DNA of 64,000 nucleotides. It comes from an uncultured Bacteroidales bacterium (lineage in GTDB: Bacteria > Bacteroidota > Bacteroidia > Bacteroidales > UBA932). Position 1 is the stretch's first letter. Each line of letters begins with the position of its first letter. The position numbers and the translations under genes are program-made. The notes beneath the pieces were generated by a model. It was not told the DNA's origin, made no database searches, and was given only the letters and a program-made list of their open reading frames with translations. This document shows positions 7,496 to 14,962 of this stretch, one piece after another. The DNA lies in assembly GCA_944322585.1 (NCBI GenBank), contig CALUPB010000012.1, forward strand, positions 1 to 64,000, in the 5' to 3' direction.

Positions 7496-8362
7496 TTATT
7501 TCTTTTTCGACAATTTTGAGGATGACTTCTCTATTTTCTTGTGCTCGGAAGCGACCCTGCGCTCCAGTTTCTTTATATCTTCAGCAGGCGGCAATTCTTC
7601 AGGACGAATACCGCGCTGCCCAAGCATATCGCGGACACTCTTATTGTTCTGCATATGCTCTACGGTGATAGCTTTTTCTCCATACAGATCTTTACCCTCT
7701 ACATTGTAGTTGGTCATCTCCGTAGCAAGATTCTTTGCAGCAATGGTAAGTGTCGGAAGGAAATCAGCCAATGGCCTGTTATCCTTAACCCCAAGACGAC
7801 TCTTCATATCTTCCGTAGTATGACCGCCAAACAGGACTGCATCACCCTTTGAGCGGATTCGGCCAAAACCCTTGTCATCTACGCCTCTTTCATAAATATT
7901 CTGTGAAAGCTGCTTCTCTGAAGCCCTTAGCCTATCGCGAGACTCTAATCGCGCAATATAGTTGATGCGTTCCTCAATCAGCTCCGCCTTTCTGGTCTGT
8001 ACGGCAAAATAACTTTGGGCAAAAGCAATTTCCTCCTTTTTCGGGTCACCATTTTGGGCAATCAGATAACACGCATATCGGGTAAGCATATAATCCTTGA
8101 TTTCCCTTTCGGAACCACTGCCGAGTTTAACCATTTTCGTGACCTCACGAAAATGGTCGTCTACATTGATATTCTGACTATTACAAGATTCTACCGCTCT
8201 GTTGATAGCCGTCAGGAAATTCTCCCATCTGGCATATCCAAGTACCTGCTGCAAGTCACGGGCAAACCAGACCTCCACCTGCTCCTTGCCGTTATCACTC
8301 TCAATATAGGTAGCAATAGCATCAAACGCTCCCTTGTACTGTATTATACTCTGTTTGTCCAT
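7496..8362 (-). CDS. dinD: DinD-like DNA-damage-inducible protein
   Basis: This encodes 288 residues similar along the length to DinD (DNA-damage-inducible protein D), with an N-terminal BRO-N-like domain (VWFARDLQQVLGYARWENF, about 32-50) and a conserved C-terminal half (DKGFGRIRSKGDAVLFGGHTT). E. coli DinD inhibits RecA-driven strand exchange; in Bacteroidota the gene often travels on mobile islands and its role is not settled. The C-terminus is lysine-rich. A perfect palindrome lies within the coding sequence (8132-8155, encoding HFREVTKM). The gene appears intact, in contrast to its neighbours. I see no SOS-type operator that I could name with confidence. Confidence 0.85.
   Translation of the reverse strand: MDKQSIIQYKGAFDAIATYIESDNGKEQVEVWFARDLQQVLGYARWENFLTAINRAVESCNSQNINVDDHFREVTKMVKLGSGSEREIKDYMLTRYACYLIAQNGDPKKEEIAFAQSYFAVQTRKAELIEERINYIARLESRDRLRASEKQLSQNIYERGVDDKGFGRIRSKGDAVLFGGHTTEDMKSRLGVKDNRPLADFLPTLTIAAKNLATEMTNYNVEGKDLYGEKAITVEHMQNNKSVRDMLGQRGIRPEELPPAEDIKKLERRVASEHKKIEKSSSKLSKKK
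8132..8155. repeat. 24-bp palindrome, copy 1 (within dinD)
   Basis: Same sequence as 7450-7473; here the pairing extends to 28 bp (8130-8157, ACC...GGT). Confidence 0.9.
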
Positions 8363-8571
8363 AACAAATAAACCGTTAACCCAACAAATTTACCGAATAT
8401 TCTCCAACGATATGTCAGATTCTCCATGTTTTCTGCGCATACCTACAACCCGTCCGCCCAACTCAGCGGCGTCAGCCGTGCGCCCGGGGCTCCGCTACGC
8501 TCGCTCTGCTCCGAATCCCACAAGACTCCCGGACGGTCCTCTGTCCCAGCGGTGTTCGCTCCGCTTCTCAG

Positions 8572-8782
8572 TAACCTTTCTGTTCTGAATGGTGATGTTG
8601 AGTCTCTGTTTCTGCGGATGTCTTACTGCCGTCTGTGTCTTTGCATCCCAATACTCCGGGAGGAACTTTATGCCGAGAGGAATGAGCGCGGTTCTGCCGT
8701 ACATACAGATTGATAGCTTCAGTGGTGCTTCTGTTCCATGGGCGTAGGCTCTTGTATCAAGATACGGTTTGGTCGTTGTCAT
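8572..8782 (-). pseudogene. Tyrosine integrase, N-terminal fragment
   Basis: From the ATG at 8782 the frame reads MTTTKPYLDTRAYAHGTEAP, ALIPLGIKFLPEYWDAKTQ and NITIQNRKV, the arm-binding domain of Bacteroidetes tyrosine recombinases. Similarity ends at about residue 70; the SAM-like and catalytic domains are absent and the frame runs on into GC-rich sequence of other origin. The gene starts about 140 bp from the 14-bp attachment core at 8924, the same side and orientation as the intact integrase has relative to 18353. This suggests an older element integrated at the same tRNA site. Confidence 0.75.
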
Positions 8783-8923
8783 TTTTTTGCAGGTATTTTG
8801 CAGGTATTCTTATGCAAAAAAGTGCAGAATTGCGCAAAAAATGAAGATTTTTGATAAGAAAAAAGCCTTATAAATCAGCGATTATTTTACTTATTGAGAT
8901 TGATTTAGAATGCTTTAGAAACA
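8783..8923. other. AT-rich end of the older element
   Basis: The region upstream of the integrase fragment contains repeated ACCTGCAAAA-type strings on the minus strand (TTTGCAGGTATT twice on the plus strand at 8787-8810), possibly arm-type integrase sites. No gene. Confidence 0.4.
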
Positions 8924-8937
8924 ATCCGGTTGGGATT
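8924..8937. other. attL core of the mobilizable element
   Basis: ATCCGGTTGGGATT is repeated perfectly at 18353-18366 within the 3' end of tRNA-Arg. The two copies bound a 9.4-kb segment with integrase, relaxase and replication genes. Confidence 0.8.
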
Positions 8938-8957
8938 AAGCCTCGTAGAGGCTTTTT
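8938..8957 (+). terminator. Terminator-like hairpin at left end of the element
   Basis: AAGCCTC-GTA-GAGGCTT followed by TTT. It directly abuts the attL core and would insulate the element from outside transcription. Confidence 0.55.
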
Positions 8958-9622
8958 CCCTGTTCCTGCGCCACGGGCGATCTTACATAAGCCCCGCATA
9001 ATGTGCCAGGCTGCGCCTGCCTTTTCCATATCATACCTTCCAGTCCCTGAGCGAGCTCCGGGCCTGTCCGCTCTGGCACGGAAAACGCCTGACAGGAGTC
9101 AGGCGCATTATGTTTTCCATGTGATCCGCTTGGTATCTGAAAATAGCTCTTTTTATTACCAAATATCAAGCGATATCTTGTTCTGTATCAGAGTCTTCCG
9201 ACATTCAATAACGATGTTCGATTTGAGCGAGTAACACAATGCGGTAACACGGTTTATGATCACTCACAGTGGACTCTCTTAGTCCATCCTGATTGCAAAG
9301 ATACATTTTTTCTTTTGATTTGCGGTTCTTTTCATGGGGCTAAATCTTGCTTTTGTTTCTTTTGCGACAACAATTTTCATGTTCCGCAGCCTTACTAAGC
9401 CATATTTGGGGATGTCTATTTGTTACATTAATGGACTGATAATTAGATTTTAAGTATGATTTATAGTATGAAATCATACTCGATTTATAAATAGCTATAA
9501 AATCCGGCAGTAAAGTGTTGTGAATTTTGTTTTTTAGCAGACTTACCATGTACCTTTGTGTCGCTGCCCGGCTGAAAGGTACCGCAATCGGAAGCAAATT
9601 GTCTCACTAAAATTACAGAATT
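8958..9622. other. Left non-coding end of the mobilizable element
   Basis: No convincing gene. Visible structure: a perfect hairpin GCCTGAC-AGGA-GTCAGGC (9091-9108), CATAATG/CATTATG outer arms around 9000 and 9110, a repeated GTAACACAATGCGGTAACAC motif (about 9229-9250), and TATCTTTG on the minus strand (9303-9296). These could be integrase/excisionase sites or a small RNA; see findings. Confidence 0.5.
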
Positions 9623-9847
9623 ATGAAACAAGAACATTATATTAAGGTCGTGAACGATGTGGTTCATCGGATGGAAAGACACGCCGATATCGTGATGAAC
9701 GTAAAACAGGTGGCAGAATATCTCGGCTTGTCTGTCGGAGCCGTCCGCAAACGCTGCCAACGCAAACAGTTACCCTATCATCTCAATGCCAAGCATCTTT
9801 ATTTCAGCAAACTTGAAGTGGATGCAGCATTACTTGACCGAAAATAA
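9623..9847 (+). CDS. Helix-turn-helix protein, excisionase-like
   Basis: This 74-residue protein carries a MerR/excisionase-type DNA-binding domain: MNVKQVAEYLGLSVGAVRKR (about 26-45) followed by a YHLNAKHLYFSKLEVDAALL wing. Proteins like this are common first genes of Bacteroidales mobilizable elements, where they help excision or regulate mobilization. Its TAA lies just 1 nt before the start codon of the replication protein, so the two are co-transcribed. The role as excisionase is inferred from position and fold. Confidence 0.75.
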   Translation: MKQEHYIKVVNDVVHRMERHADIVMNVKQVAEYLGLSVGAVRKRCQRKQLPYHLNAKHLYFSKLEVDAALLDRK

Positions 9848-9848
9848 G

Positions 9849-10577
9849 ATGGGCATACGTTCTTTTGACTATATGGGGCAATTCTGGAGAGAGAATGAAA
9901 TGCAGACGTTCTCAGCAAGGGAAACGCAACTGTATTTCTTTCTTTTGGCAGAATGCAAACGCCGATATTGGCAAGCCTCTTTCGGATGCAGCACGCAACG
10001 AATTACCAACAATCTCGGCATAAGCCGCCAGACACTCTGCCGGTTGAGGAAGAAACTGCAAGACCGTGGACTTATCGCTTACGAAGAGGGAAAAAACAAT
10101 TCCTCTATTCCCGGCTACACTCTTTTAATAAAGGTGGACACCAACAAAACGGTACAGCGAAATATGACAGCAAATGGAACACTGGATGGAACGGCAGCCG
10201 GAACCATTATAAACAGTATAGACAAAATAAATAAATCTATTATTCCTAAAGAGAAACCGCTCCATTTAAACGACTTGCAGGCTCTTTTGTACGCTGACAA
10301 CAAATGGTTGGGCAACGTGAAGGAATATGCGAACCAGCATGGAATAGAAGTGGACGACATGAAGATACAGGAAATGCTTGGAGAGTTCTTTCTTTATCTC
10401 CGGACATGCGGCATCCAGTCTAAATCGCCAGCCGATGCGCAGCAGCATTTTGTAAACTGGTTGATGAAAAAAGGGAATAACAGAGACTACAGGCAGAAGG
10501 CTCATCCTGCTTGGCAAGTCGGCGTAAAACTGACTGACGACAATCCGGACAAATTCAAAAACACATCAGAATGGTAG
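9849..10577 (+). CDS. Replication initiator-like winged-helix protein
   Basis: The 242-residue product has an N-terminal winged-helix region (SFDYMGQFWRENEMQTFSAR, then STQRITNNLGISRQTLCRLRKKLQDRGLI at about 47-75) and a C-terminal helical part ending in a DnaD-like or primosomal-type segment. In related mobilizable elements the gene in this place initiates replication of the excised circle together with the DnaC-like ATPase that follows. I use the ATG at 9849 (MGIRSFDYMG); an upstream in-frame ATG lies within the preceding gene. Its 3' end overlaps the ATPase gene by 7 nt. Exact family is not certain. Confidence 0.65.
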   Translation: MGIRSFDYMGQFWRENEMQTFSARETQLYFFLLAECKRRYWQASFGCSTQRITNNLGISRQTLCRLRKKLQDRGLIAYEEGKNNSSIPGYTLLIKVDTNKTVQRNMTANGTLDGTAAGTIINSIDKINKSIIPKEKPLHLNDLQALLYADNKWLGNVKEYANQHGIEVDDMKIQEMLGEFFLYLRTCGIQSKSPADAQQHFVNWLMKKGNNRDYRQKAHPAWQVGVKLTDDNPDKFKNTSEW

Positions 10578-11176
10578 ATATTAATTCAGACAACAGAATA
10601 GATTTCAGAGCGGCAGTAAATTTCTTTGCCGAGCGAAAAGTGTGCCTGCAACCGCAACGGCTGCATATCCGTTTGCCCAATGCCAAAGAGGTATTGGATG
10701 CAGGATTGCGGCATTTCTTGGGCTGTAACTACATGTGGCAGCCCGAATACGATAAGGTCGTAGATTGGTTGACTGACAACAAAGGGCTTGGACTGTTCTG
10801 TATGGGCAACTGTGGCAGAGGAAAGACCACCATTTGTTTGCAAATACTTCCCTGCATTATACAGCACTATTTTCACAAAGTATTCTCCATCTGTCTGGCA
10901 CGCGAAATGAACCGACATTACACCGAAGTGATGCGTAGCCATCTGCTTGTGATTGATGACATAGGGCGTGAAGAACCCTATCAGGAATACGGCAACCACT
11001 TCAATGTGTTCCCTGATTTCGTGGACGATTGCGAAAGGAAGGGCAAATTCCTAATCACGAACACCAACTGCACGAAGGAACAGCTTGCAGAGAAATATGG
11101 GGAGCGTACCCTTTCCCGACTGAAAGCGACAACACGGTTAGTGGTTTTTGCAGGAGAGGACTTACGGCATGGATAA
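10571..11176 (+). CDS. DnaC-like AAA+ ATPase
   Basis: This 201-residue ATPase shows Walker A GNCGRGKTT (about residue 77) and Walker B LLVIDDIGRE (about 118), followed by a sensor-like LITNTN and a C-terminal RLKATTR arginine motif. The arrangement is that of DnaC/IstB-like helicase loaders. It overlaps the replication initiator gene and most likely loads the host replicative helicase onto the element's origin. The non-coding region downstream holds the candidate oriT. Confidence 0.78.
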   Translation: MVDINSDNRIDFRAAVNFFAERKVCLQPQRLHIRLPNAKEVLDAGLRHFLGCNYMWQPEYDKVVDWLTDNKGLGLFCMGNCGRGKTTICLQILPCIIQHYFHKVFSICLAREMNRHYTEVMRSHLLVIDDIGREEPYQEYGNHFNVFPDFVDDCERKGKFLITNTNCTKEQLAEKYGERTLSRLKATTRLVVFAGEDLRHG

Positions 11177-11189
11177 ATGCTGGGCTTGC

Positions 11190-11445
11190 CCAGATATAGC
11201 CCACTATAACTTCTCCGCTACGCTCCGAAGTTGTGGGCTCTCCCGAGGGGCTTATGGCTCTGCCCTAAGAACCCGGCAAGGGCTTTCAGCCCTGTGCAAC
11301 CCAACCAAAGAGTGACCCTCTCTTTGGAAACTCCGCTTAGTGGCTTCCACCCCTAAGAACCCGGAGCAGGAAGTGACCCTCTCCCTGCACCCTCCGATTA
11401 AGGCTCCGCCCTAATAACCCGAAGTGAAACTCAAAATACAGACAA
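11190..11445 (+). other. Candidate oriT: hairpin-rich region before the relaxase
   Basis: Several inverted repeats lie in series: CCCACTATAACTTC / GAAGTTGTGGG (about 11200-11231), AGGGCT-TTC-AGCCCT (about 11279-11293), CCAAAGAG / CTCTTTGG around a GTGACCCT loop (about 11304-11325) and GCAGG / CCTGC around the same GTGACCCTCTC loop (about 11365-11386). CCCTAAGAACCCGG occurs twice and CCCTAATAACCCG once. MobV relaxases normally nick close upstream of their own gene, so this is the best oriT candidate. The nick site itself cannot be fixed from sequence alone. Confidence 0.55.
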
Positions 11446-11449
11446 GCCT

Positions 11450-12979
11450 ATGGCACAGAAGACATCCATCAACATCAAGCCGTGCAACATCGGCAGCAGC
11501 GAAGCGCATAACAAGCGGACAGCGGAATACCTCGCCAATATCCGCAAGGAGAAGTTCTACATCCGTACCGACCTCATGGCAGGAAACGAGACATGGGTAT
11601 CACCAGATTTCGGCGAAGCCACGCTCACCGACCGCTACAATCAGATAGCCGCAATGGTCAAGGAAAAGACAGGTCGGGCGATGCAGACCAAAGACCGGGA
11701 AAGGGTGAACAAGAAGACTGGTAAGGTGACCATCGTCCGTGGCAGCACTCCGCTCAAGGAGGGCGTGGTCGTCATCAAGGACGACACCACGATGGAACAG
11801 CTGCGGCACTTCTGCGAGGTGTGTAAGCAGAGTTGGGGAATCACAGCCCTGCAAGTGTTCATCCACCGTGACGAGGGACATTACGGAATACCCGGCGACA
11901 ATGCCACATGGAAGCCCAACTTCCATGCTCACATCGTATGGGACTGGATGAACCACGATACGGGAAAGTCCTGCAAACTGGACGAGAAAGCCATGAGTGA
12001 GATGCAGACGGTTTTGGCTGAGTGTCTTGATATGGAAAGGGGCACCTCAAAGGAGGTGACGGGCAAGAAACATCTGGAGCGCACGGACTTCATCATCGCC
12101 AAGCAGAAACAGGAAGCGGAACAGGCGAAAGCCGCAAGGCAAGCAGCCATCGCCGCCAAGGAGGAAGCCGAAGCGGAACTTTTATTCGTGGAGGGCGAGA
12201 ACAAGGCGAAAGAGCAGTACCGCCATTCCCTCGACAGCGAGATTGCCGAAAAGGAGAAACAGTTAAAAGACGAGCGAAAGGCAAAAGTGGACAGCATACT
12301 GGACAGCTTCGGCAGCCTTGTCGGGGTCGGCAAGTCCGCAGCGGTCGAAAAGGAAAATGCCAAATTGAAAGCCGAGAACGAGCGCATGAAGAAAGCCTTT
12401 GCCGAAGCCGTAAAGGAAAAGGCGGAAAAACGGACAAAGGCATTGGTCGCAGAAAAGCAGAAAGCCGAAGCGGAGCGTGACAGGGCTTTGGTGCAAAGCC
12501 GCTCTCTTGGCATGGAAAGGGACAAGGCACTGCGGCAGCTTCAGGAACAAAAGGACGGCGAGCGGCAGCGCATCAGCCAAGCGGTAAATCAGGCCACGGC
12601 GGAGAAAGACAAGACCATCCGCCTGTTGCAAAGTACGCTCAAAGCGAGTAGGCATATTCTGAACGTGCTTGCCGATATGCTTTACAAGGCAAGCGAGGTA
12701 TTTAGGCGAGCCATTGATGCGATTATCCATTTCGGCACGGAGCAGCACAAGTCGTTCTTCGCCCCGTCCGAAGCCGCCGACATCAAGAGCGTGATGCAGG
12801 AGTACGGAGAAACGACCGAACAGCAGAATATGGTCGGCGCATGGCTTTGTGACTATGCGGAGAGACGACAGCCAGTTGATGGAATAAAACATCGCCATAC
12901 ACTTAAAGAGGTTGGCGATGTGGCAGATGGAAAATATGACTGGAAAATCAATTCTATACAAAATAATATCAGAATGTAA
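11450..12979 (+). CDS. MobV-type relaxase
   Basis: This 509-residue protein nicks oriT and pilots the strand during mobilization. The N-terminal catalytic domain (about 1-215) has the Mob/Pre signature: the His-rich block VFIHRDEGHYG and the metal site FHAHIVWDW (about 160-172). No catalytic tyrosine motif of the MobA type is obvious, consistent with MobV. Residues about 225-400 are a long Ala/Glu/Lys/Arg coiled coil, and the C-terminus is a small globular tail. The gene directly follows the candidate oriT and is divergent in direction from the cargo operon downstream. Related mobilizable elements in Bacteroidales use the transfer apparatus of co-resident conjugative transposons. Confidence 0.85.
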   Translation: MAQKTSINIKPCNIGSSEAHNKRTAEYLANIRKEKFYIRTDLMAGNETWVSPDFGEATLTDRYNQIAAMVKEKTGRAMQTKDRERVNKKTGKVTIVRGSTPLKEGVVVIKDDTTMEQLRHFCEVCKQSWGITALQVFIHRDEGHYGIPGDNATWKPNFHAHIVWDWMNHDTGKSCKLDEKAMSEMQTVLAECLDMERGTSKEVTGKKHLERTDFIIAKQKQEAEQAKAARQAAIAAKEEAEAELLFVEGENKAKEQYRHSLDSEIAEKEKQLKDERKAKVDSILDSFGSLVGVGKSAAVEKENAKLKAENERMKKAFAEAVKEKAEKRTKALVAEKQKAEAERDRALVQSRSLGMERDKALRQLQEQKDGERQRISQAVNQATAEKDKTIRLLQSTLKASRHILNVLADMLYKASEVFRRAIDAIIHFGTEQHKSFFAPSEAADIKSVMQEYGETTEQQNMVGAWLCDYAERRQPVDGIKHRHTLKEVGDVADGKYDWKINSIQNNIRM

Positions 12980-13084
12980 ATGAGATGATGTACCTTAAAA
13001 GTACACCACCAAACGTACAATATCTGAATAGATGTGAGTTTGCTTCTTCCACTTCAAAAAATGGGTACTTAGTAAAGTTTCAAA

Positions 13085-13726
13085 TTATTTATTGCTTCCA
13101 AACACCTTGCTGACAAATTTATATGCCCTTCTTTCACCTGTTTCAGGATGTGTCCAGTCGGCATCCTTGGGAATAGATATGACAATAATGGCATACTTAT
13201 AACAGACTTCTTCATTATCCAATATATCGTAAAAATCTTGGTCAGTCAAAGACACCCCTCTCATTGGATAACGCAACCCACTCCATGTGAAATCAATCTT
13301 AGCCTTGCCATAATCATTTTTATAAAGTCTGACATCTGAAACCAATAATATAGATTCAGACGGTTGAGTTACATTTTCCAGTTCATCCTCTCTCAAATAC
13401 GAATAACCGTTATTCCAAAAGCCATGATAGCCATATTCCCTGAAAGCTTGCACAACTCTCTTCATTGACTCTGTACCAATCTTTCTACAAGAATGATTGT
13501 CAATCACCCAGTTCTCTTTTTGTTTACCCTGTGGCATCGAACGACCGTCAAACTCTATCACATCAAGCGGTTGGGCAAAATCAATCTCATGCCCTTGTAC
13601 TGCACCAGCTTGACCGTCATCACGTACAATACGAATCCACTCTTTAGGATTATCTAAATCAATGCCACCAGGGCATAATCCTCCGTTCTTGCAACTGACA
13701 GCAAGAAGAAAAACTCGCTTTTTCAT
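13085..13726 (-). CDS. Dual-OB domain protein (cargo gene 4)
   Basis: The 213-residue product begins KRVFLLAVSCKNGGLCPGG, followed by EWIRIVRDDG and HEIDFAQPLDVIEFDG; the pattern looks like the family annotated as dual OB-containing domain, which is predicted to bind nucleic acid. No signal peptide or membrane segment is present, so it is cytoplasmic. Its ATG overlaps the stop of the second DUF488 gene (TAATG), making it the last member of a tightly coupled four-gene operon. The family name is my recollection and moderately sure; a catalytic motif is not evident. Confidence 0.55.
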   Translation of the reverse strand: MKKRVFLLAVSCKNGGLCPGGIDLDNPKEWIRIVRDDGQAGAVQGHEIDFAQPLDVIEFDGRSMPQGKQKENWVIDNHSCRKIGTESMKRVVQAFREYGYHGFWNNGYSYLREDELENVTQPSESILLVSDVRLYKNDYGKAKIDFTWSGLRYPMRGVSLTDQDFYDILDNEEVCYKYAIIVISIPKDADWTHPETGERRAYKFVSKVFGSNK

Positions 13727-14190
13727 TATAGGTTTCCTCCGAATTTAATATCGTTTCTAAATTTATTGAGAAGCATCTCGCTAAGAACTCTTCTGTGACA
13801 CTTTTCGTTTGTCGGCTCAGAGCATAGCAGCACAACATTTTCATACTTTCCAAATTCTTCAACAAAGTTGGAAATATTGGATTTGTATTCAAGCTGTTTC
13901 CTATATGCCACCTCAAATAATTTGTAATCCTTACTCATAGGACAAGACTTATCTCTAACCTCTTTCAGTAATTCCTTAGTCGGTGCCAAGTCCACACGGT
14001 GTTTATATTTACAGCCATTTGCCAATTCTGAAAGGAAATACGGTAAATCTTGCTCAAATGCAAAGCGTGATAATTGCCCATTAGGATTAAGTCGTACATC
14101 CACAAGGCAATCAATCTTGTTTGCCTTGATGATTCCAAAAAACTCTTTTGCAGTTTTTTTTGTAAAGCCAATGTTGAATAAGTTAATCAT
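13726..14190 (-). CDS. DUF488 protein, short form (cargo gene 3)
   Basis: This is a 154-residue DUF488 protein: NLFNIGFTKKTAKEFFGIIK, CLVDVRLNPNGQLSRFAFEQ and VVLLCSEPTNEKCHRRVLSE. The DVR and C-(S/A)-E-x-x-x-x-C-H-R blocks are the family hallmarks and the Cys/His/Arg cluster looks like an active or metal site. Its start overlaps the previous DUF488 gene by 8 nt and its stop overlaps the next ATG. The biochemical role of DUF488 is unknown to me. I chose the ATG at 14190; a longer frame reaches back into the upstream gene. Confidence 0.78.
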   Translation of the reverse strand: MINLFNIGFTKKTAKEFFGIIKANKIDCLVDVRLNPNGQLSRFAFEQDLPYFLSELANGCKYKHRVDLAPTKELLKEVRDKSCPMSKDYKLFEVAYRKQLEYKSNISNFVEEFGKYENVVLLCSEPTNEKCHRRVLSEMLLNKFRNDIKFGGNL

Positions 14191-14962
14191 AGTTCTCGGT
14201 ATTATTGTAGTTAAACCTTTTCCATCCATGTAATAAATTCCAATATCTATCGCAGAAGTCATAGAGCTTTTCTTGCTCGGTATTTCCGAAATAATTATCA
14301 AGGATTTCTTCCTTGAACATCATGTTCAGAACTTTTTTCTTTTCGCAAACGAATATTTCAAGTTGCTTATCCAAATCCGAGTTTGATATAAAGTAGATTC
14401 CACCATCAGGCTTTTCGACGATATGCCTCACTTCAAGCCAGTCACCGTATCTTTGTTCAAGTGCTTTGCTCACCAAAAAATATCTATGGCAATCCATCGG
14501 TTTCTTTTCGCTGCACATCAAGCACAAGGTGTAATTTTTGTCATACGCATCTTCAATGCGTTTTAATCCGCTTACAAAATGCTCATCATGCCTAAATTTA
14601 CGAAAATCTACAATCTCATCCGAACCAAGCAATTCTGTTTTCTCTGGACGATAACTTTTTGCTATGGGGAAAACCTCTTGCTCGAAGAAGATGTCCGCTG
14701 CCTTAGAAAATACCTCTTGCTGACTACTGGCTTTGGCACCAATTTCCGGCATATTCATGTATGGTATGCCCAATTCCTTTCCTGCAATCTTCATGTTATC
14801 TGCATTGCATTGTGGATATTGCTTGGAAAAAGGAACAGAACGCACATCTATCAAAAAATTTACACCATGTTCTCTTAATGTATCAAACAAATGGTTGACA
14901 TCTATGATATTACCTTTTTGAAATAAGGTGTAACCAACTGTATAAATGTATTTTTTATCCAT
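14183..14962 (-). CDS. DUF488 protein, long form (cargo gene 2)
   Basis: The 259-residue product is a second DUF488 protein. It starts YIYTVGYTLFQKGN, has FLIDVRSVPFSKQYPQCNAD (about 36-55), IPYMNMPEIG and LCLMCSEKKPMDCHRYFLVS (about 148-167), all diagnostic for DUF488. The C-terminal 80 residues are extra compared with the short paralog and include a KPDGGIYFISNSDLDKQLE segment of unknown role. It overlaps the FkbH-like gene upstream by 8 nt. Two diverged DUF488 paralogs adjacent to each other suggest a heteromer or substrate division of labour; that is inference. Confidence 0.82.
   Translation of the reverse strand: MDKKYIYTVGYTLFQKGNIIDVNHLFDTLREHGVNFLIDVRSVPFSKQYPQCNADNMKIAGKELGIPYMNMPEIGAKASSQQEVFSKAADIFFEQEVFPIAKSYRPEKTELLGSDEIVDFRKFRHDEHFVSGLKRIEDAYDKNYTLCLMCSEKKPMDCHRYFLVSKALEQRYGDWLEVRHIVEKPDGGIYFISNSDLDKQLEIFVCEKKKVLNMMFKEEILDNYFGNTEQEKLYDFCDRYWNLLHGWKRFNYNNTENYD

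Noticed and set aside
9340-9597. Small minus-strand gene in the left end of the element
   Set aside because: No similarity, AT-rich, and in the region expected to hold recombination sites.
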